Position numbers and translations under genes: made by a program. Positions 48,517-57,542 of a stretch of 64,000 nucleotides of DNA are shown piece by piece. Every line of letters begins with the position of its first letter. Within the stretch, counting starts at the first letter, position 1. The stretch lies in NCBI RefSeq assembly GCF_050971785.1, contig NZ_JBPCCU010000001.1, forward strand, positions 1,426,001 to 1,490,000, written 5' to 3'. A model generated the notes under the pieces. That model was not told the origin of the DNA and ran no database searches. It saw nothing but the letters and a program-made list of their open reading frames with translations. The stretch is from Actinomadura_E scrupuli. Its GTDB lineage: Bacteria > Actinomycetota > Actinomycetes > Streptosporangiales > Streptosporangiaceae.

Positions 48517-50136
48517 TCAGGTCCAGCGGCCGCTGCCATAGATCTGGGTGGAGCCGAGGAGCTGTTCGCGCAGCTCGAAACGGCGGACCTTCCAGGTGGC
48601 GGTCCGGGGGAACTCGTCCCAGCCGATGATGATCGGGTCGTCCAGCCCGGGAAGCCCGGCGGCGGCCTCGCGCCAGACGGCGGGGTCGAGCCGGCCGTCC
48701 TGGGTGCTGATCACCGGGACCGGCCGGCGGCCGGGCACGCCGAGCACGATGACCTCGGTGGAGGTCGGGATGCGCTCGAGCAGCAGGCTCTCCAGCTCGA
48801 TGCCGCTCATCCCGGGGATGATGTCGACCTCGCGGTCGAGGATGCGGACGCCGCCGGAGCGGGTGTGGATCCCGATGTCACCGGTGTTCCACCAGCCGTC
48901 CCACAGCTTCTCCTGGTGCCGGTCGTCCTCGCCCAGGTAGGTGATGCACAGTCCCTTGGTCTTCACCAGGACGATGCCCTCCTTGCCGCGGGGCAGCCGC
49001 TCCCGGGTGACGGCGTCCACGACCCGTACCCGGGTCAGGATGGGGAACGGGCGGCCGACGTCGCTGGTGACCGAGGACGCGGCGCCCGCCGCCCGCCGGA
49101 TCTTCCGCCGCGAGTAGATGCCCGGGCTGACCGGGCCGACCTCGCTCTGGCCCCAGACCTGCACCCAGATCGGGCCGCGGTGGTCGGACGCCTCGAGGAA
49201 GGTCCGCACGGTCCGGGGGTGGATGGCGTCGAAGGTGTTGAAGTAGGTACGGACCCGGCCGAACAGGTGTGGATGGGTGGCTGAGAGTCCTTCCCACCGC
49301 TGGAAGATGTTGGGGCAGGCTTCCAGTGTGGTGGGCGGATGCTCACTCAGGGTGGTGACCACGTCGGCCGGGTCCGAGTCGGAGAGGATGACCACCTTTG
49401 CCGGTGGCCGGGCCAGCTGGGCCGCCGTCCAGGTGATGGCGCGCCCGTGGACGAACGAGATGCACGAGGCCACCACGTCGTCCTTGCGGATGGACAGCCG
49501 CGGGAGCGGCAGGGTCTCCAGGCGCGCGAGCACGCCGAGGAGGGTGTTGGGGGAGTGCACGACCAGCTTCGGGACGCCCGTGGTCCCGGAGGTGTGGGTG
49601 CAGATCATCGGCTCGTCGTCAGCGCAGGGCTGCGCCGGGGGGACGGGCGCGTCCAGCAGGTCGGCGAAGGTCTGCACGCCGGGGCTGACGTCGCCGGCCC
49701 CGGCGGCGATCACGGAGACCTCGGGCTCCACCAGGGCGACGCCCGCCCGGCCCGCGGCGGCGAGCGTGCCGGGGCTGGCCACCAGGACCCGGGGCCGCAG
49801 CCGGCCCATCATCGTCTTCAGGTGCTCGGGCCGGATGGTGGCGGAGATCATGGCCCCGACGGCGCCGATCCGGGCGGCCGCGGCGGCCAGCAGGACCGTG
49901 TCGAAGTGGTTGTCCTTGATGATGGCCAGATGCGCTCCCTTGCGGAGCCCGGCCTGGTAGAGCGCCGCCGACAGGCGGGCGACCAGGTCGGCGAGGTCGG
50001 CCACGGTGTGGTGGCAGCCCTCGTCGGGCGCGACATCGAAGGGCCGGTCCAGGTGGAACACCGGGGTCTTGGCGCCGGCGAAGTGCTCGAACACCAGCCC
50101 GATGTTCTTGGGCTGTCTCCCCTGCTTCTTCGTCAT
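48517..50136 (-). CDS. ANL-superfamily acyl/aryl-AMP ligase 2
   Basis: AMP-forming ligase of 539 aa, paralogue of the ligase at 31537-33150, with the same 'THTSGTTGVPKL', 'WGQSEVGP', 'WNTGDIGI', 'LDREVDIIPG' and terminal 'TATWKVRRFELREQ'. The shared Trp in the last motif is unlike most AMP ligases and may define a subfamily with altered second-half chemistry. It follows the methyltransferase gene by 22 bp in the operon with two aminotransferases, so it could activate an acid for coupling to the amine they make. Confidence 0.88.
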   Translation of the reverse strand: MTKKQGRQPKNIGLVFEHFAGAKTPVFHLDRPFDVAPDEGCHHTVADLADLVARLSAALYQAGLRKGAHLAIIKDNHFDTVLLAAAAARIGAVGAMISATIRPEHLKTMMGRLRPRVLVASPGTLAAAGRAGVALVEPEVSVIAAGAGDVSPGVQTFADLLDAPVPPAQPCADDEPMICTHTSGTTGVPKLVVHSPNTLLGVLARLETLPLPRLSIRKDDVVASCISFVHGRAITWTAAQLARPPAKVVILSDSDPADVVTTLSEHPPTTLEACPNIFQRWEGLSATHPHLFGRVRTYFNTFDAIHPRTVRTFLEASDHRGPIWVQVWGQSEVGPVSPGIYSRRKIRRAAGAASSVTSDVGRPFPILTRVRVVDAVTRERLPRGKEGIVLVKTKGLCITYLGEDDRHQEKLWDGWWNTGDIGIHTRSGGVRILDREVDIIPGMSGIELESLLLERIPTSTEVIVLGVPGRRPVPVISTQDGRLDPAVWREAAAGLPGLDDPIIIGWDEFPRTATWKVRRFELREQLLGSTQIYGSGRWT

Positions 50137-50158
50137 GGTTGCTTCTCCCTGCGGATGA

Positions 50159-50962
50159 TTAGGGGACTTCCGGCCTGCGGCCGTAGGTGGAGATCAGGAC
50201 CTGGCTGAGCCAGCGGTTGGCGGGGTCGCCCATCTCGGCGACCGCCTCATCGATGCGCGCGTCGTCGAGGAGCCCCTCGCCGACGATCTTGGAACGCATG
50301 AACTCGAGCCACAGCTGGTAGTGCCGGGCCTGCGGTGAGCCTCCGTGGACCATGACCACCCGGCCCTCCGCGGAGACGTCGACCAGCTCGCTGTTCAGTG
50401 CGATCTCGAGGTCGAAGTGGCCGCCGCGCGGGTCATGGCCGGCGCGGCGCATGATCCCGTAGCCGGCCGCCTTGATGTCGGACAGGAAGCGCTCGGACCG
50501 GTGGCTGCGGAAGAGCGGCAGGGAGTCGGTGTCCTCCAGGAACAGCAGACCGCCCGGGCGCAGCGCCCGGATCATGCGGGCGATCGCCGCTTCCTTGTCG
50601 GGCAGGTGCTGGACCAGCATCCGGGCGTGCACGAGGTCGAAGGCCGCGGCGGGGAAGTCGTCGGTCCGCAGGTCGTGCCGCCGCACCTCCACGCCCTTCT
50701 CGGCCAGCCGCTCCAGGCGCTCGACCTCCAGGTCGGCGACGACCACCCGGCCCTGCGGCCCGGTCCGGTCGGCCAGCCACTCGGCCACCCCGCCGTGCCC
50801 GGCGCCGATCTCCAGGCAGGACCAGCCGGGGGCCACGCCCAGGCGCTCCAGGCGTTCGATCGTCCCGGGATCCCAGATCGCCTCGTTCGTGATCAACCGC
50901 TCCGTCTCGAGGTCCCAGGTGGGGTCGAAGACGTACTCCTGAGCGCTGTCCTGCACGGTCAT
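50159..50962 (-). CDS. SAM-dependent methyltransferase (class I)
   Basis: Methyltransferase of 267 aa. SAM motif I is 'CLEIGAGHGGVAEWLAD', an acidic residue follows in 'VVVADLEVERL', motif II is 'FDLVHARMLVQHLPDKEAAI' and motif III 'LRPGGLLFLEDTDSLPL'. The remainder resembles small-molecule methyltransferases of actinomycete clusters. It lies between the aminotransferase genes (62-bp gap) and ligase 2. The atom methylated cannot be read from sequence. Confidence 0.92.
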   Translation of the reverse strand: MTVQDSAQEYVFDPTWDLETERLITNEAIWDPGTIERLERLGVAPGWSCLEIGAGHGGVAEWLADRTGPQGRVVVADLEVERLERLAEKGVEVRRHDLRTDDFPAAAFDLVHARMLVQHLPDKEAAIARMIRALRPGGLLFLEDTDSLPLFRSHRSERFLSDIKAAGYGIMRRAGHDPRGGHFDLEIALNSELVDVSAEGRVVMVHGGSPQARHYQLWLEFMRSKIVGEGLLDDARIDEAVAEMGDPANRWLSQVLISTYGRRPEVP

Positions 50963-51024
50963 GGTCGTCAGTCCCTTGTCTCGTCATGCCTTGTCGGTCG
51001 CATGCCGTCCGCCGCATGCCGTCG

Positions 51025-52140
51025 TCAGTCGAAGAAGTCGCAGACCGCGTCGGCGATGTACTCGACGTCCGCGTCGCGCAGGTGCGGCCAGATCGGGATC
51101 GCCAGGTTCCGGCGGCTCGCCCGCTCGGAGTTCGGCCAGGTCCGGCCCTCGGGTGCGTACCGCGAGAAGGCGGGCTGATGGGGCAGCGGCACCGGGTAGT
51201 AGATGTGGGTGCCGACGCCGCGCTCGGTCAGGTAGCCGCGCAGGTCCTCGCGGCGCTCGACGAGCAGGGAGTAGACGTAGTAGCAGCGGCCGTCGCGCCC
51301 GGGCGGCGGAGCCAGCACCCCGCGGTCGCGGAGCGGGCCGAACCGCTCGGTGTAGTAGTCGGCGATCTGCGCGCGCCGTTCCAGCCGGTCCGGGAAGGTC
51401 GGCAGCCGGTGCAGCTGGAACTGCGCGATGACCTCGTCGAAGCGGCTGTTGTGGCCGATCCGGTGGTGCAGGAAGCGGTTGACCCCGTCCTGCCCGTGGT
51501 TGCGCAGCCGCCGGACCGCGTCGGCCAGCGCCGGGTCGTCGGTGAGGACCACGCCGCCCTCTCCCGCCGTGCCGAAGGCCTTGACCTGGAAGAACGAGAA
51601 CACACCCAGGTCACCGAAGCGACCGGCGGGCGTGCCGCCGAGCACCGCCCCCTGCGCGACCGCCGCGTCCTCGATCACCTTCACCCCGTGGCGGTGGCCG
51701 ATCTCCATCATCCGCGGCATGTCCGCCATGATCGAGAACAGGTGCGCGGGCATGATCGCCCGGGTGCGCGGGGTGATCAGGCGCTCGGTCTCGGCGGGGT
51801 CGAGGACCATCGTCCAGGGGTCCACGTCGGCGAAGATCGGCGTCGCCCCGGTGTTGGCCACGCTGCTGGCGACCGGCTGGCAGCAGAAGGCGGGCACGAT
51901 CACCTCGTCGCCGGGCCCGATGTCCAGCGCGGCGACCGCGAGGTTGAGCCCGCCGGTCCCGCTGCCGCAGGCGATGACGTGGCCCGCCCCGGTCATCTCG
52001 CGCAGTGCCTCCTCCAGCCGCGCGGTACGCCGGCCGAGGATGAACTTCTGCTCCGGGTCCGTACCGACCTCGTAGAGGATCTCGAGCAGCGCGCCGCGGT
52101 CGGCCTCGAAGAGGTCGGGCGGAAAGAACGGCAGTGTCAT
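51025..52140 (-). CDS. DegT/DnrJ/EryC1-family PLP aminotransferase 2
   Basis: PLP enzyme of 371 aa aminating a keto-sugar or related cyclic ketone. The Schiff-base Lys is K187 in 'FFQVKAFGTAGEGGVV'; 'ACGSGTGGLNLAVAALDIGPGDEV' and 'EDAAVAQGA' bind the cofactor. It overlaps the aminotransferase gene upstream by ATGA. The two are different members of the family, so two amino groups, or two successive steps, may be installed. The acceptor could be a UDP-3-keto-uronate or an inositol-like ring (inference). Confidence 0.92.
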   Translation of the reverse strand: MTLPFFPPDLFEADRGALLEILYEVGTDPEQKFILGRRTARLEEALREMTGAGHVIACGSGTGGLNLAVAALDIGPGDEVIVPAFCCQPVASSVANTGATPIFADVDPWTMVLDPAETERLITPRTRAIMPAHLFSIMADMPRMMEIGHRHGVKVIEDAAVAQGAVLGGTPAGRFGDLGVFSFFQVKAFGTAGEGGVVLTDDPALADAVRRLRNHGQDGVNRFLHHRIGHNSRFDEVIAQFQLHRLPTFPDRLERRAQIADYYTERFGPLRDRGVLAPPPGRDGRCYYVYSLLVERREDLRGYLTERGVGTHIYYPVPLPHQPAFSRYAPEGRTWPNSERASRRNLAIPIWPHLRDADVEYIADAVCDFFD

Positions 52141-53336
52141 CGCCGGCTCCCGGAGAAGAAGTCCCGAATGGACTGGCAGACCCGCTCCAGCTCGTCCGTG
52201 GTCAGATCCGGATAGAGCGGCAGCGCGACCGTTCGCTCGCAGGCCGCCTCCGCGTTGGGGAAGTCCCCGCGGACGTGGCCGAGGTCGGCGAAGCAGGGCT
52301 GCAGGTGCAGCGGGGTCGGGTAGTAGGTCTCGGTCCCGATGCCGTCCCGGGCGAGGTGGCCGACGAGCTCGTCGCGCCGTTCCACCTCGATCAGGTAGAC
52401 GTAGAAGACCGCGGTGGTGTCGGCGTCCCGGGGGACGACCGTGGGCAGCCGGAGGATCCCTGGCACGTCCTGGAGGCGCTCGGTGTAGGCGGCGGCGAGC
52501 TCGGCCCGCCGGGCGATGTCGTCGTCCAGCCGGGCCAGCTTGGCCAGCAGGACGGCCGCCTGCAGGTCGTCCATCTTGCTGTTGGTCCCGGAGGCGCCGG
52601 ACAGGTTGGAGATGCCGGCGATGTGGTCGATGGTCTTGCCCATCCGCCCGTGGTGGCGCAGCGTGCCCGCCACCTCGGCGATCTCCCGGTCGTCGGTGAG
52701 GATCATCCCGGCGTCGCCGAGGGCCCCCAGCGTCTTGGTCGGGAAGAACGACAGCACGCCGCCGGCGCCGAGCAGCCCGGCGTGCACCCCGTTCCAGCGC
52801 ATGCCGATTCCCTCGGCGCTGTCCTCGAGCACGGTGAGGCCGTGTTCCCCGGCCACCGCCGAGACCGCGGTCATGTCCGCGAGCTGGCAGAACAGATGGA
52901 CCGGCATGACGGCCCGGGTGCGCGGGGTGATGGCCACGCGCAGCGAGCCGGGATCGATCGAGTACGTCTGCGGATCGATGTCGGCGAAGACCGGGCGGCC
53001 CTGCGCGAGGGCCACCGACGTCGCGGAGGCGGCGAAGGTGAAGGCCGGCACGACGACCTCGTCGCCGGGCTCGATCCCCGCCGCGCGCAGCAGGATCACC
53101 AGGGCGTCGGTGCCGTTGTTGACGGCGATCGCGTGCTCGGCCCCGGTGTAGGACCGGATCGCCCGCTCCAGTTCGGCGACCTTGCGGCCGTGCGAGTACT
53201 TCCCCCGGTCCATGAGCTCGTGCACGTGGCGGGAGATCTCGGGCCAGAGGTCATTGAACGTCGCGGCTTGGGAAAAGAACGGGACCGGCTTCGCGATGAC
53301 CGTGTCGCCGGGCGGCTGGTCGCTGACGGTTCTCAC
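52137..53336 (-). CDS. DegT/DnrJ/EryC1-family PLP aminotransferase 1
   Basis: PLP enzyme of 399 aa with K201 in 'FFPTKTLGALGDAGMI', the classical sugar-aminotransferase lysine motif. 'AVNNGTDALVILLRAAGIEPGDEVVVPAFT' (residues 72-101) is the usual cofactor region and 'EDSAEGIGM' follows. GTG 53336 is chosen because AAAAGGAG lies 5 nt upstream; ATG 53360 has none. It is the first gene of the long minus-strand operon and is divergent from ispH. Confidence 0.92.
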   Translation of the reverse strand: MRTVSDQPPGDTVIAKPVPFFSQAATFNDLWPEISRHVHELMDRGKYSHGRKVAELERAIRSYTGAEHAIAVNNGTDALVILLRAAGIEPGDEVVVPAFTFAASATSVALAQGRPVFADIDPQTYSIDPGSLRVAITPRTRAVMPVHLFCQLADMTAVSAVAGEHGLTVLEDSAEGIGMRWNGVHAGLLGAGGVLSFFPTKTLGALGDAGMILTDDREIAEVAGTLRHHGRMGKTIDHIAGISNLSGASGTNSKMDDLQAAVLLAKLARLDDDIARRAELAAAYTERLQDVPGILRLPTVVPRDADTTAVFYVYLIEVERRDELVGHLARDGIGTETYYPTPLHLQPCFADLGHVRGDFPNAEAACERTVALPLYPDLTTDELERVCQSIRDFFSGSRR

Positions 53337-53606
53337 GGCGCTCCTTTTTCGGCTCCGCATGCGTTTCTGCCTGCGTTGCCACGGTAAGGGGCGGTGATCC
53401 GGCCGATAAATAGCAGAGCGATGACAGGATTGCAGAAAATCGCGTGGCAATATCCAGCCAGATCCGGCTAGCTCGGGCAGTTATTCCTTGCCAACTGGCC
53501 TTTCCGTACTTGACCCCGGTACGGCGCTCTCGTCATCTTCGAGCTAATTGCAACAAGCTGAAAGTCCGCTGACATCAAGCTGTCGAGAGACGAATCCGGA
53601 GCGGTG
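53337..53606. promoter_or_regulatory. Divergent control region between aminotransferase 1 and ispH
   Basis: A 270-bp gap feeding both large operons. It contains GGCAATATCCAGCC at 53446-53459 (the GGCA-N6-TGCC motif with one mismatch; its core AATATCC resembles AAGATCC at nuoB) and GGCA-N9-TGCC at 53476-53492. Part of the region is markedly AT-richer than the genes, as expected for promoters. Confidence 0.55.
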
Positions 53607-54602
53607 ATGCAGATCAAAAAGAAAGTCGTTCTCGCGGAGCCCCGCAGCTTCTGCGCCGGGGTGCGCCGCGCGATCGCCATCATCGAGCTCGCCCTGGAAC
53701 GCCATGGCCCGCCCGTCTACGTGCGCAAGGAGATCGTGCACAACCACTACGTCGTGCGTCTGCTGGAGCGGCGCGGCGCCCGCTTCGTCGACTCCGAGGA
53801 GGACGTCCCCGAGGGCGCGGTGTGCGTGTTCTCCGCGCACGGCGTCGCGCCGGAGGTCCGGGAGAACGCCCGGCGGCGTGAGCTGGACGTCATCGACGCG
53901 ACCTGCCCGCTGGTGTCCAAGGTGCACCAGGAGGCCCGCCGCTTCGCGCGGGACGGGCGCACGCTCCTGCTGGTGGGCCACGCCGACCACGAGGAGGTCG
54001 AGGGCACCTACGGTGAGGCGCCGGACCAGACCCTGATCATCGAGTCGGTCGAGGACGCCGAGCGGCTGGACCTGGCCGCGGACACCCCTGTCGCCTTCCT
54101 CACCCAGACCACGCTGTCCGTCGACGACACCCGCGACATCGTCGGGGTGCTCCGCGACAGGTTCGACGACCTGGCGGGCCCCGGCGACGACGACATCTGC
54201 TACGCCAGCCAGAACCGGCAGAACGCGGTCAAGGCGATCGTGTCCCAGAGCGACCTCGTCCTGGTGGTCGGCTCGCACAACTCGAGCAATTCCATCCGCA
54301 TGGTCGAGGTCGCGAAGAAGCTCGGTACCCCGGCGCACCTCGTCCCCGACGTCGGAGAGCTCGACGAGAGCTGGCTGGACGGGGTGCACACGGTCGGCGT
54401 GAGCTCGGGGGCCAGTGCCCCCGAGATCCTCGTCGAGCAGCTCCTCGACCGCCTCGCCGAGCTCGGATACGCCGACGTCGAGATCGAACGGACCGCGACG
54501 GAGAACGTCGTCTTCGAGCCGCCGGCCCGGCTGACCAAGAAGCTTCCACACCTGACGCCGGCCGGTGCGTCCCGTCCGGAGAAAGAGGGCGATCAACGAT
54601 GA
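53607..54602 (+). CDS. ispH: 4-hydroxy-3-methylbut-2-enyl diphosphate reductase
   Basis: Last MEP enzyme (331 aa), an iron-sulfur protein making IPP and DMAPP with electrons from ferredoxin or flavodoxin. The three cluster cysteines are C16 ('RSFCAGVRRAI'), C101 ('DATCPLVSKVH') and C199 ('DDICYASQNRQNAV'). 'VHNHYVV', 'FSAHGV' and 'GHADHEEVEGT' supply the active-site His and Glu. ATG 53607 is used; GTG 53604 is possible. It is the first gene of a ten-gene operon and overlaps the prenyl synthase gene. Confidence 0.96.
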   Translation: MQIKKKVVLAEPRSFCAGVRRAIAIIELALERHGPPVYVRKEIVHNHYVVRLLERRGARFVDSEEDVPEGAVCVFSAHGVAPEVRENARRRELDVIDATCPLVSKVHQEARRFARDGRTLLLVGHADHEEVEGTYGEAPDQTLIIESVEDAERLDLAADTPVAFLTQTTLSVDDTRDIVGVLRDRFDDLAGPGDDDICYASQNRQNAVKAIVSQSDLVLVVGSHNSSNSIRMVEVAKKLGTPAHLVPDVGELDESWLDGVHTVGVSSGASAPEILVEQLLDRLAELGYADVEIERTATENVVFEPPARLTKKLPHLTPAGASRPEKEGDQR

Positions 54603-55639
54603 ACACGGTGGCACCCACCGCGCGCGCGACGCGCGTCCACCTGATGACCCGGGTCGAGGAGCGGCTCAGCACGTTCCTCGCGGGGGAGCACGCCCGCTGG
54701 TCCGCCGTCGATGTCCGGGCCGCCCGCCCGGTCGACGCGGTCGCGGACCTCGTCGCGGCCGGCGGCAAGCGGCTGCGCCCGGCCTTCTGCCTGAGCGGAT
54801 TCCTGGCGGCCGGCGGTGACCCCGCCGACCAGCTCATCGTGGACGCCTCCGCCGGGCTCGAACTCGTCCACGTCGCGGCGCTCATCCACGACGACGTCCT
54901 GGACGCCTCGGCGCTGCGCCGCGGGGCGGCGACCGTGCACGCGCACTACACGACCGTGCACGCGGCCCGTCGCTGGCAGGGCGAGTCGCGCCGGTACGGC
55001 GAGGGGGTCGCCATCCTCTCCGGCGACCTCGCGGACGTCTACGCCGACCGGCTCGCCCAGGACCTGCCGCCCAGGGCGCGCCAGATCTGGGGAGAACTGC
55101 GCACCGAGATCATCATCGGGCAGTACCTCGACGTGGCCGTCGCGGCCGAGTTCGTCGTGGATCCCGAGCTGTCGCGCTGGATCGCGGTCTGCAAGTCCGG
55201 CCGCTACAGCATCCACCAGCCGCTGGTCCTGGGCGCCGCCCTCGCCGGGCGCGACGACCTGGCACCGGCCTTCGAGGAGTACGGCGCCGCCCTGGGCGAG
55301 GCCTTCCAGCTCCGCGACGACCTCATCGACGCCTTCGGGGACAGCACGGCCGCCGGGAAGCCGGTCGGCCTCGACTTCGAGCAGCACAAGATGACCCTGC
55401 TGCTGACCCGGGCGGCGCAGCGCGACGAGCGCGTACGCGCCCTGGTGTCGGGCGGCGACTGGGACCCGCTGGCGCTGCGGGACCTGCTCGTCGAGATCGG
55501 CGCGGCCGCGGAGATCGAGCGGCACATCGACGAGCTCGCCGGCCGGGCCCGCCGTGCCATCGGCAGGGCGCCCATCGACCACGCCTGGCGCGAGGAGCTC
55601 GCCGACATGGCGATCGACGTCGCCTACCGGAATCGCTGA
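54599..55639 (+). CDS. Polyprenyl diphosphate synthase (probably GGPP or longer)
   Basis: All-trans prenyl synthase of 346 aa. The first Asp-rich motif is DDVLD at 98-102, the second DDLID at 240-244. The residues 4 and 5 before the first motif are both Ala, not aromatic, so chains longer than C15 should be allowed. 'GGKRLRPAFCL' binds IPP. It overlaps ispH (ATGA). With dxs, ispG and ispH in the operon it makes the prenyl donor for the UbiA proteins. Confidence 0.92.
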   Translation: MNTVAPTARATRVHLMTRVEERLSTFLAGEHARWSAVDVRAARPVDAVADLVAAGGKRLRPAFCLSGFLAAGGDPADQLIVDASAGLELVHVAALIHDDVLDASALRRGAATVHAHYTTVHAARRWQGESRRYGEGVAILSGDLADVYADRLAQDLPPRARQIWGELRTEIIIGQYLDVAVAAEFVVDPELSRWIAVCKSGRYSIHQPLVLGAALAGRDDLAPAFEEYGAALGEAFQLRDDLIDAFGDSTAAGKPVGLDFEQHKMTLLLTRAAQRDERVRALVSGGDWDPLALRDLLVEIGAAAEIERHIDELAGRARRAIGRAPIDHAWREELADMAIDVAYRNR

Positions 55640-55648
55640 GGAGCGACC

Positions 55649-56683
55649 ATGCTGCGAACCTTCATCGTGGGTCTCGGCCGGGCGGGGCTCGGGCTGCACT
55701 GGCGGGTGCTGCACCGGCTGCGCGAGGCCGGCGCCGGGCCCTTCTCCGACGCCCCGGCGCTCGCCTGGGACCAGCGGGACATCACCGCCGAGGCGGAGGA
55801 CGCGGGACTGCTCCCGGTCCGCTCGCTCGCGCACGCCCGGCGGCTGGCCGACCCGGCCGAGACCGTCGTCCATCTGTGCACCCCGCCGGTGGCCCGGCTG
55901 GAACTGCTCAGGGAGCTGGCCGAGCTCGGGTTCCGCCGCATCCTGGTGGAGAAGCCGCTGGCCGCGGACGCCGGCACGCTGCGCGAGATCGACGATCTGC
56001 GCCGGGAGCACGGGCTGCAGATGGTGGTCGTCGCGCACTGGCTCGACAGCCGGCTCACCCGCCGGCTCGCCGAGCTGACCCTCTCCGGCGAGCTCGGCGA
56101 GCTGCTGTCCATCTCGGTCGCGCAGCTCAAGCCCCGGGTGCGGCGCACGCTCACCGCGGAAGGCCATCCGACCGCCTTCGACGTCGAACTGCCGCACTCC
56201 GTGGGCGTCGCGCTGCGCATCGCGGGAGACGCGCAGGTCGCCGGCGCGCACCTGACCGATATGCGGGTCGGCGACGTGGTGATCCCCCGCATGGGGACCG
56301 CCCGGCTGGTGCTCCGTCACGACGCCGGAGCCCGGACCGAGATCTTCTCCGACCTGGTCTCCCCGGTGCTGGAACGCCGCATCGAGCTCACCTTCACCGA
56401 CGGCCGCGCCGTCGGGCACTTCCCGGGCAGCGAGAACGACCACTACGCGCACCTGCGCGTCGAGGGCGGGCGGCACCCGGGAGCGAGCGTCTTCGCCGAC
56501 GACTCCCTCGCCTCGTTCTTCCGGCGGGTCTACGAGGACTTCGACCGGGGAGTGCCCTCGGAGGCCGAGTTCGCGCTGGCCTGCCGGGTGGTGGAGCTGC
56601 TGGGCACGGCCAAGAGCCGGTGCCGGAGCGGGGCTCTGATCGTGCCCGCGCCGCGGGTGGCCGAGGTGATGTCCCGTGTCTGA
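55649..56683 (+). CDS. Gfo/Idh/MocA-family dehydrogenase 1
   Basis: NAD(P)-dependent dehydrogenase-like protein of 344 aa. The Rossmann motif is 'TFIVGLGRAGLGLHWRV', and 'ILVEKPLAADAGTLREID' carries the family Lys-Pro. The catalytic domain is less typical, with 'AHWLDSRLTRRLAELTL' in place of the usual motif and 'ELPHSVGVALRIAG'. GAGGAG precedes the ATG. Substrates of this family are sugars, inositols and nucleotide sugars. It lies 9 bp after the prenyl synthase gene, within the same operon. Confidence 0.88.
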   Translation: MLRTFIVGLGRAGLGLHWRVLHRLREAGAGPFSDAPALAWDQRDITAEAEDAGLLPVRSLAHARRLADPAETVVHLCTPPVARLELLRELAELGFRRILVEKPLAADAGTLREIDDLRREHGLQMVVVAHWLDSRLTRRLAELTLSGELGELLSISVAQLKPRVRRTLTAEGHPTAFDVELPHSVGVALRIAGDAQVAGAHLTDMRVGDVVIPRMGTARLVLRHDAGARTEIFSDLVSPVLERRIELTFTDGRAVGHFPGSENDHYAHLRVEGGRHPGASVFADDSLASFFRRVYEDFDRGVPSEAEFALACRVVELLGTAKSRCRSGALIVPAPRVAEVMSRV

Positions 56684-57542
56684 CCAGATCACCTATGCGG
56701 GCATCACCGACGAGGCCGCGCCCCGGCTGGCCGACCAGGTGGCCGCGCTGTCGGCCCTCGGCTGGGACACGATCGAGCTGCGCAGCGTCGACGGCGTCGC
56801 CATCGCGGAGCTCGACGACCGGGCCTTCGGCCGGCTCACCGAGGTCCTCTCGGCGGCCGGGATCTCGGTGACCTGCGTGGACTCGCGGATCGCCAACTGG
56901 GGCCGGCCGATCAGCGGCCGGTTCGAGGACGACCTGGACGAGCTGCACGTGCTGGCCGGGCGCTGTGCCGCCCTGGGCACCCGCAACGTACGGGTCATGT
57001 CCTATCCCAACGCGGGCCTGGACGAGCCCGACTGGGGACGGCGGGTCATCGCGCGGATGCGGGAGCTCGCCGCCCAGGCCGAGGACGCGGATCTGGTGCT
57101 GCTGCACGAGAACTGCGCGGGCTGGGCCGCCCACGACCCCGCCCGGATGCGCCGGCTGGTCGAGGAGGTCGGCAGCCCCGCGCTGCGGCTGCTGTTCGAC
57201 ACCGGCAACGGCATCGCCCACGGCTACGAGGCCTACGACGTGCTCACCGGCATCGTCGACCTGGTCGCCCACGTGCACGTCAAGGACGGCCGCGGGGACG
57301 CCGCCGCACCCGTCTACACGCTGCCGGGTGAGGGCGACTGCCGGGTCGCCGACTGCCTGCGGCTGCTGCTCGACCACGGCTACCACGGCGCCCTCTCGAT
57401 CGAGCCGCACCTGCACGTACGGCCGCACGAGAACCGCACCGACCCCGGGCCGGACGGGCTCACCCAGTTCGTGTCCTACGGCAGGCGGCTGGAACGGCTG
57501 GTGGAGGAGAGCGTCCTCCCGCCGCGCAGGGGAGGTCCGTGA
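56676..57542 (+). CDS. Sugar phosphate isomerase/epimerase-like TIM barrel
   Basis: Protein of 288 aa of the xylose-isomerase-like superfamily (AP endonuclease 2 family), to which IolE, IolI and hydroxypyruvate isomerase belong. Metal ligands appear in 'LLHENCAGWA' (Glu), 'LLFDTGNG' (Asp), 'VAHVHVKDG' (His) and 'GALSIEPH' (Glu). GTG 56676 overlaps the previous gene by 8 nt. A keto-aldo isomerisation, epimerisation or dehydration of a cyclic sugar intermediate is plausible. Confidence 0.88.
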   Translation: MSDQITYAGITDEAAPRLADQVAALSALGWDTIELRSVDGVAIAELDDRAFGRLTEVLSAAGISVTCVDSRIANWGRPISGRFEDDLDELHVLAGRCAALGTRNVRVMSYPNAGLDEPDWGRRVIARMRELAAQAEDADLVLLHENCAGWAAHDPARMRRLVEEVGSPALRLLFDTGNGIAHGYEAYDVLTGIVDLVAHVHVKDGRGDAAAPVYTLPGEGDCRVADCLRLLLDHGYHGALSIEPHLHVRPHENRTDPGPDGLTQFVSYGRRLERLVEESVLPPRRGGP

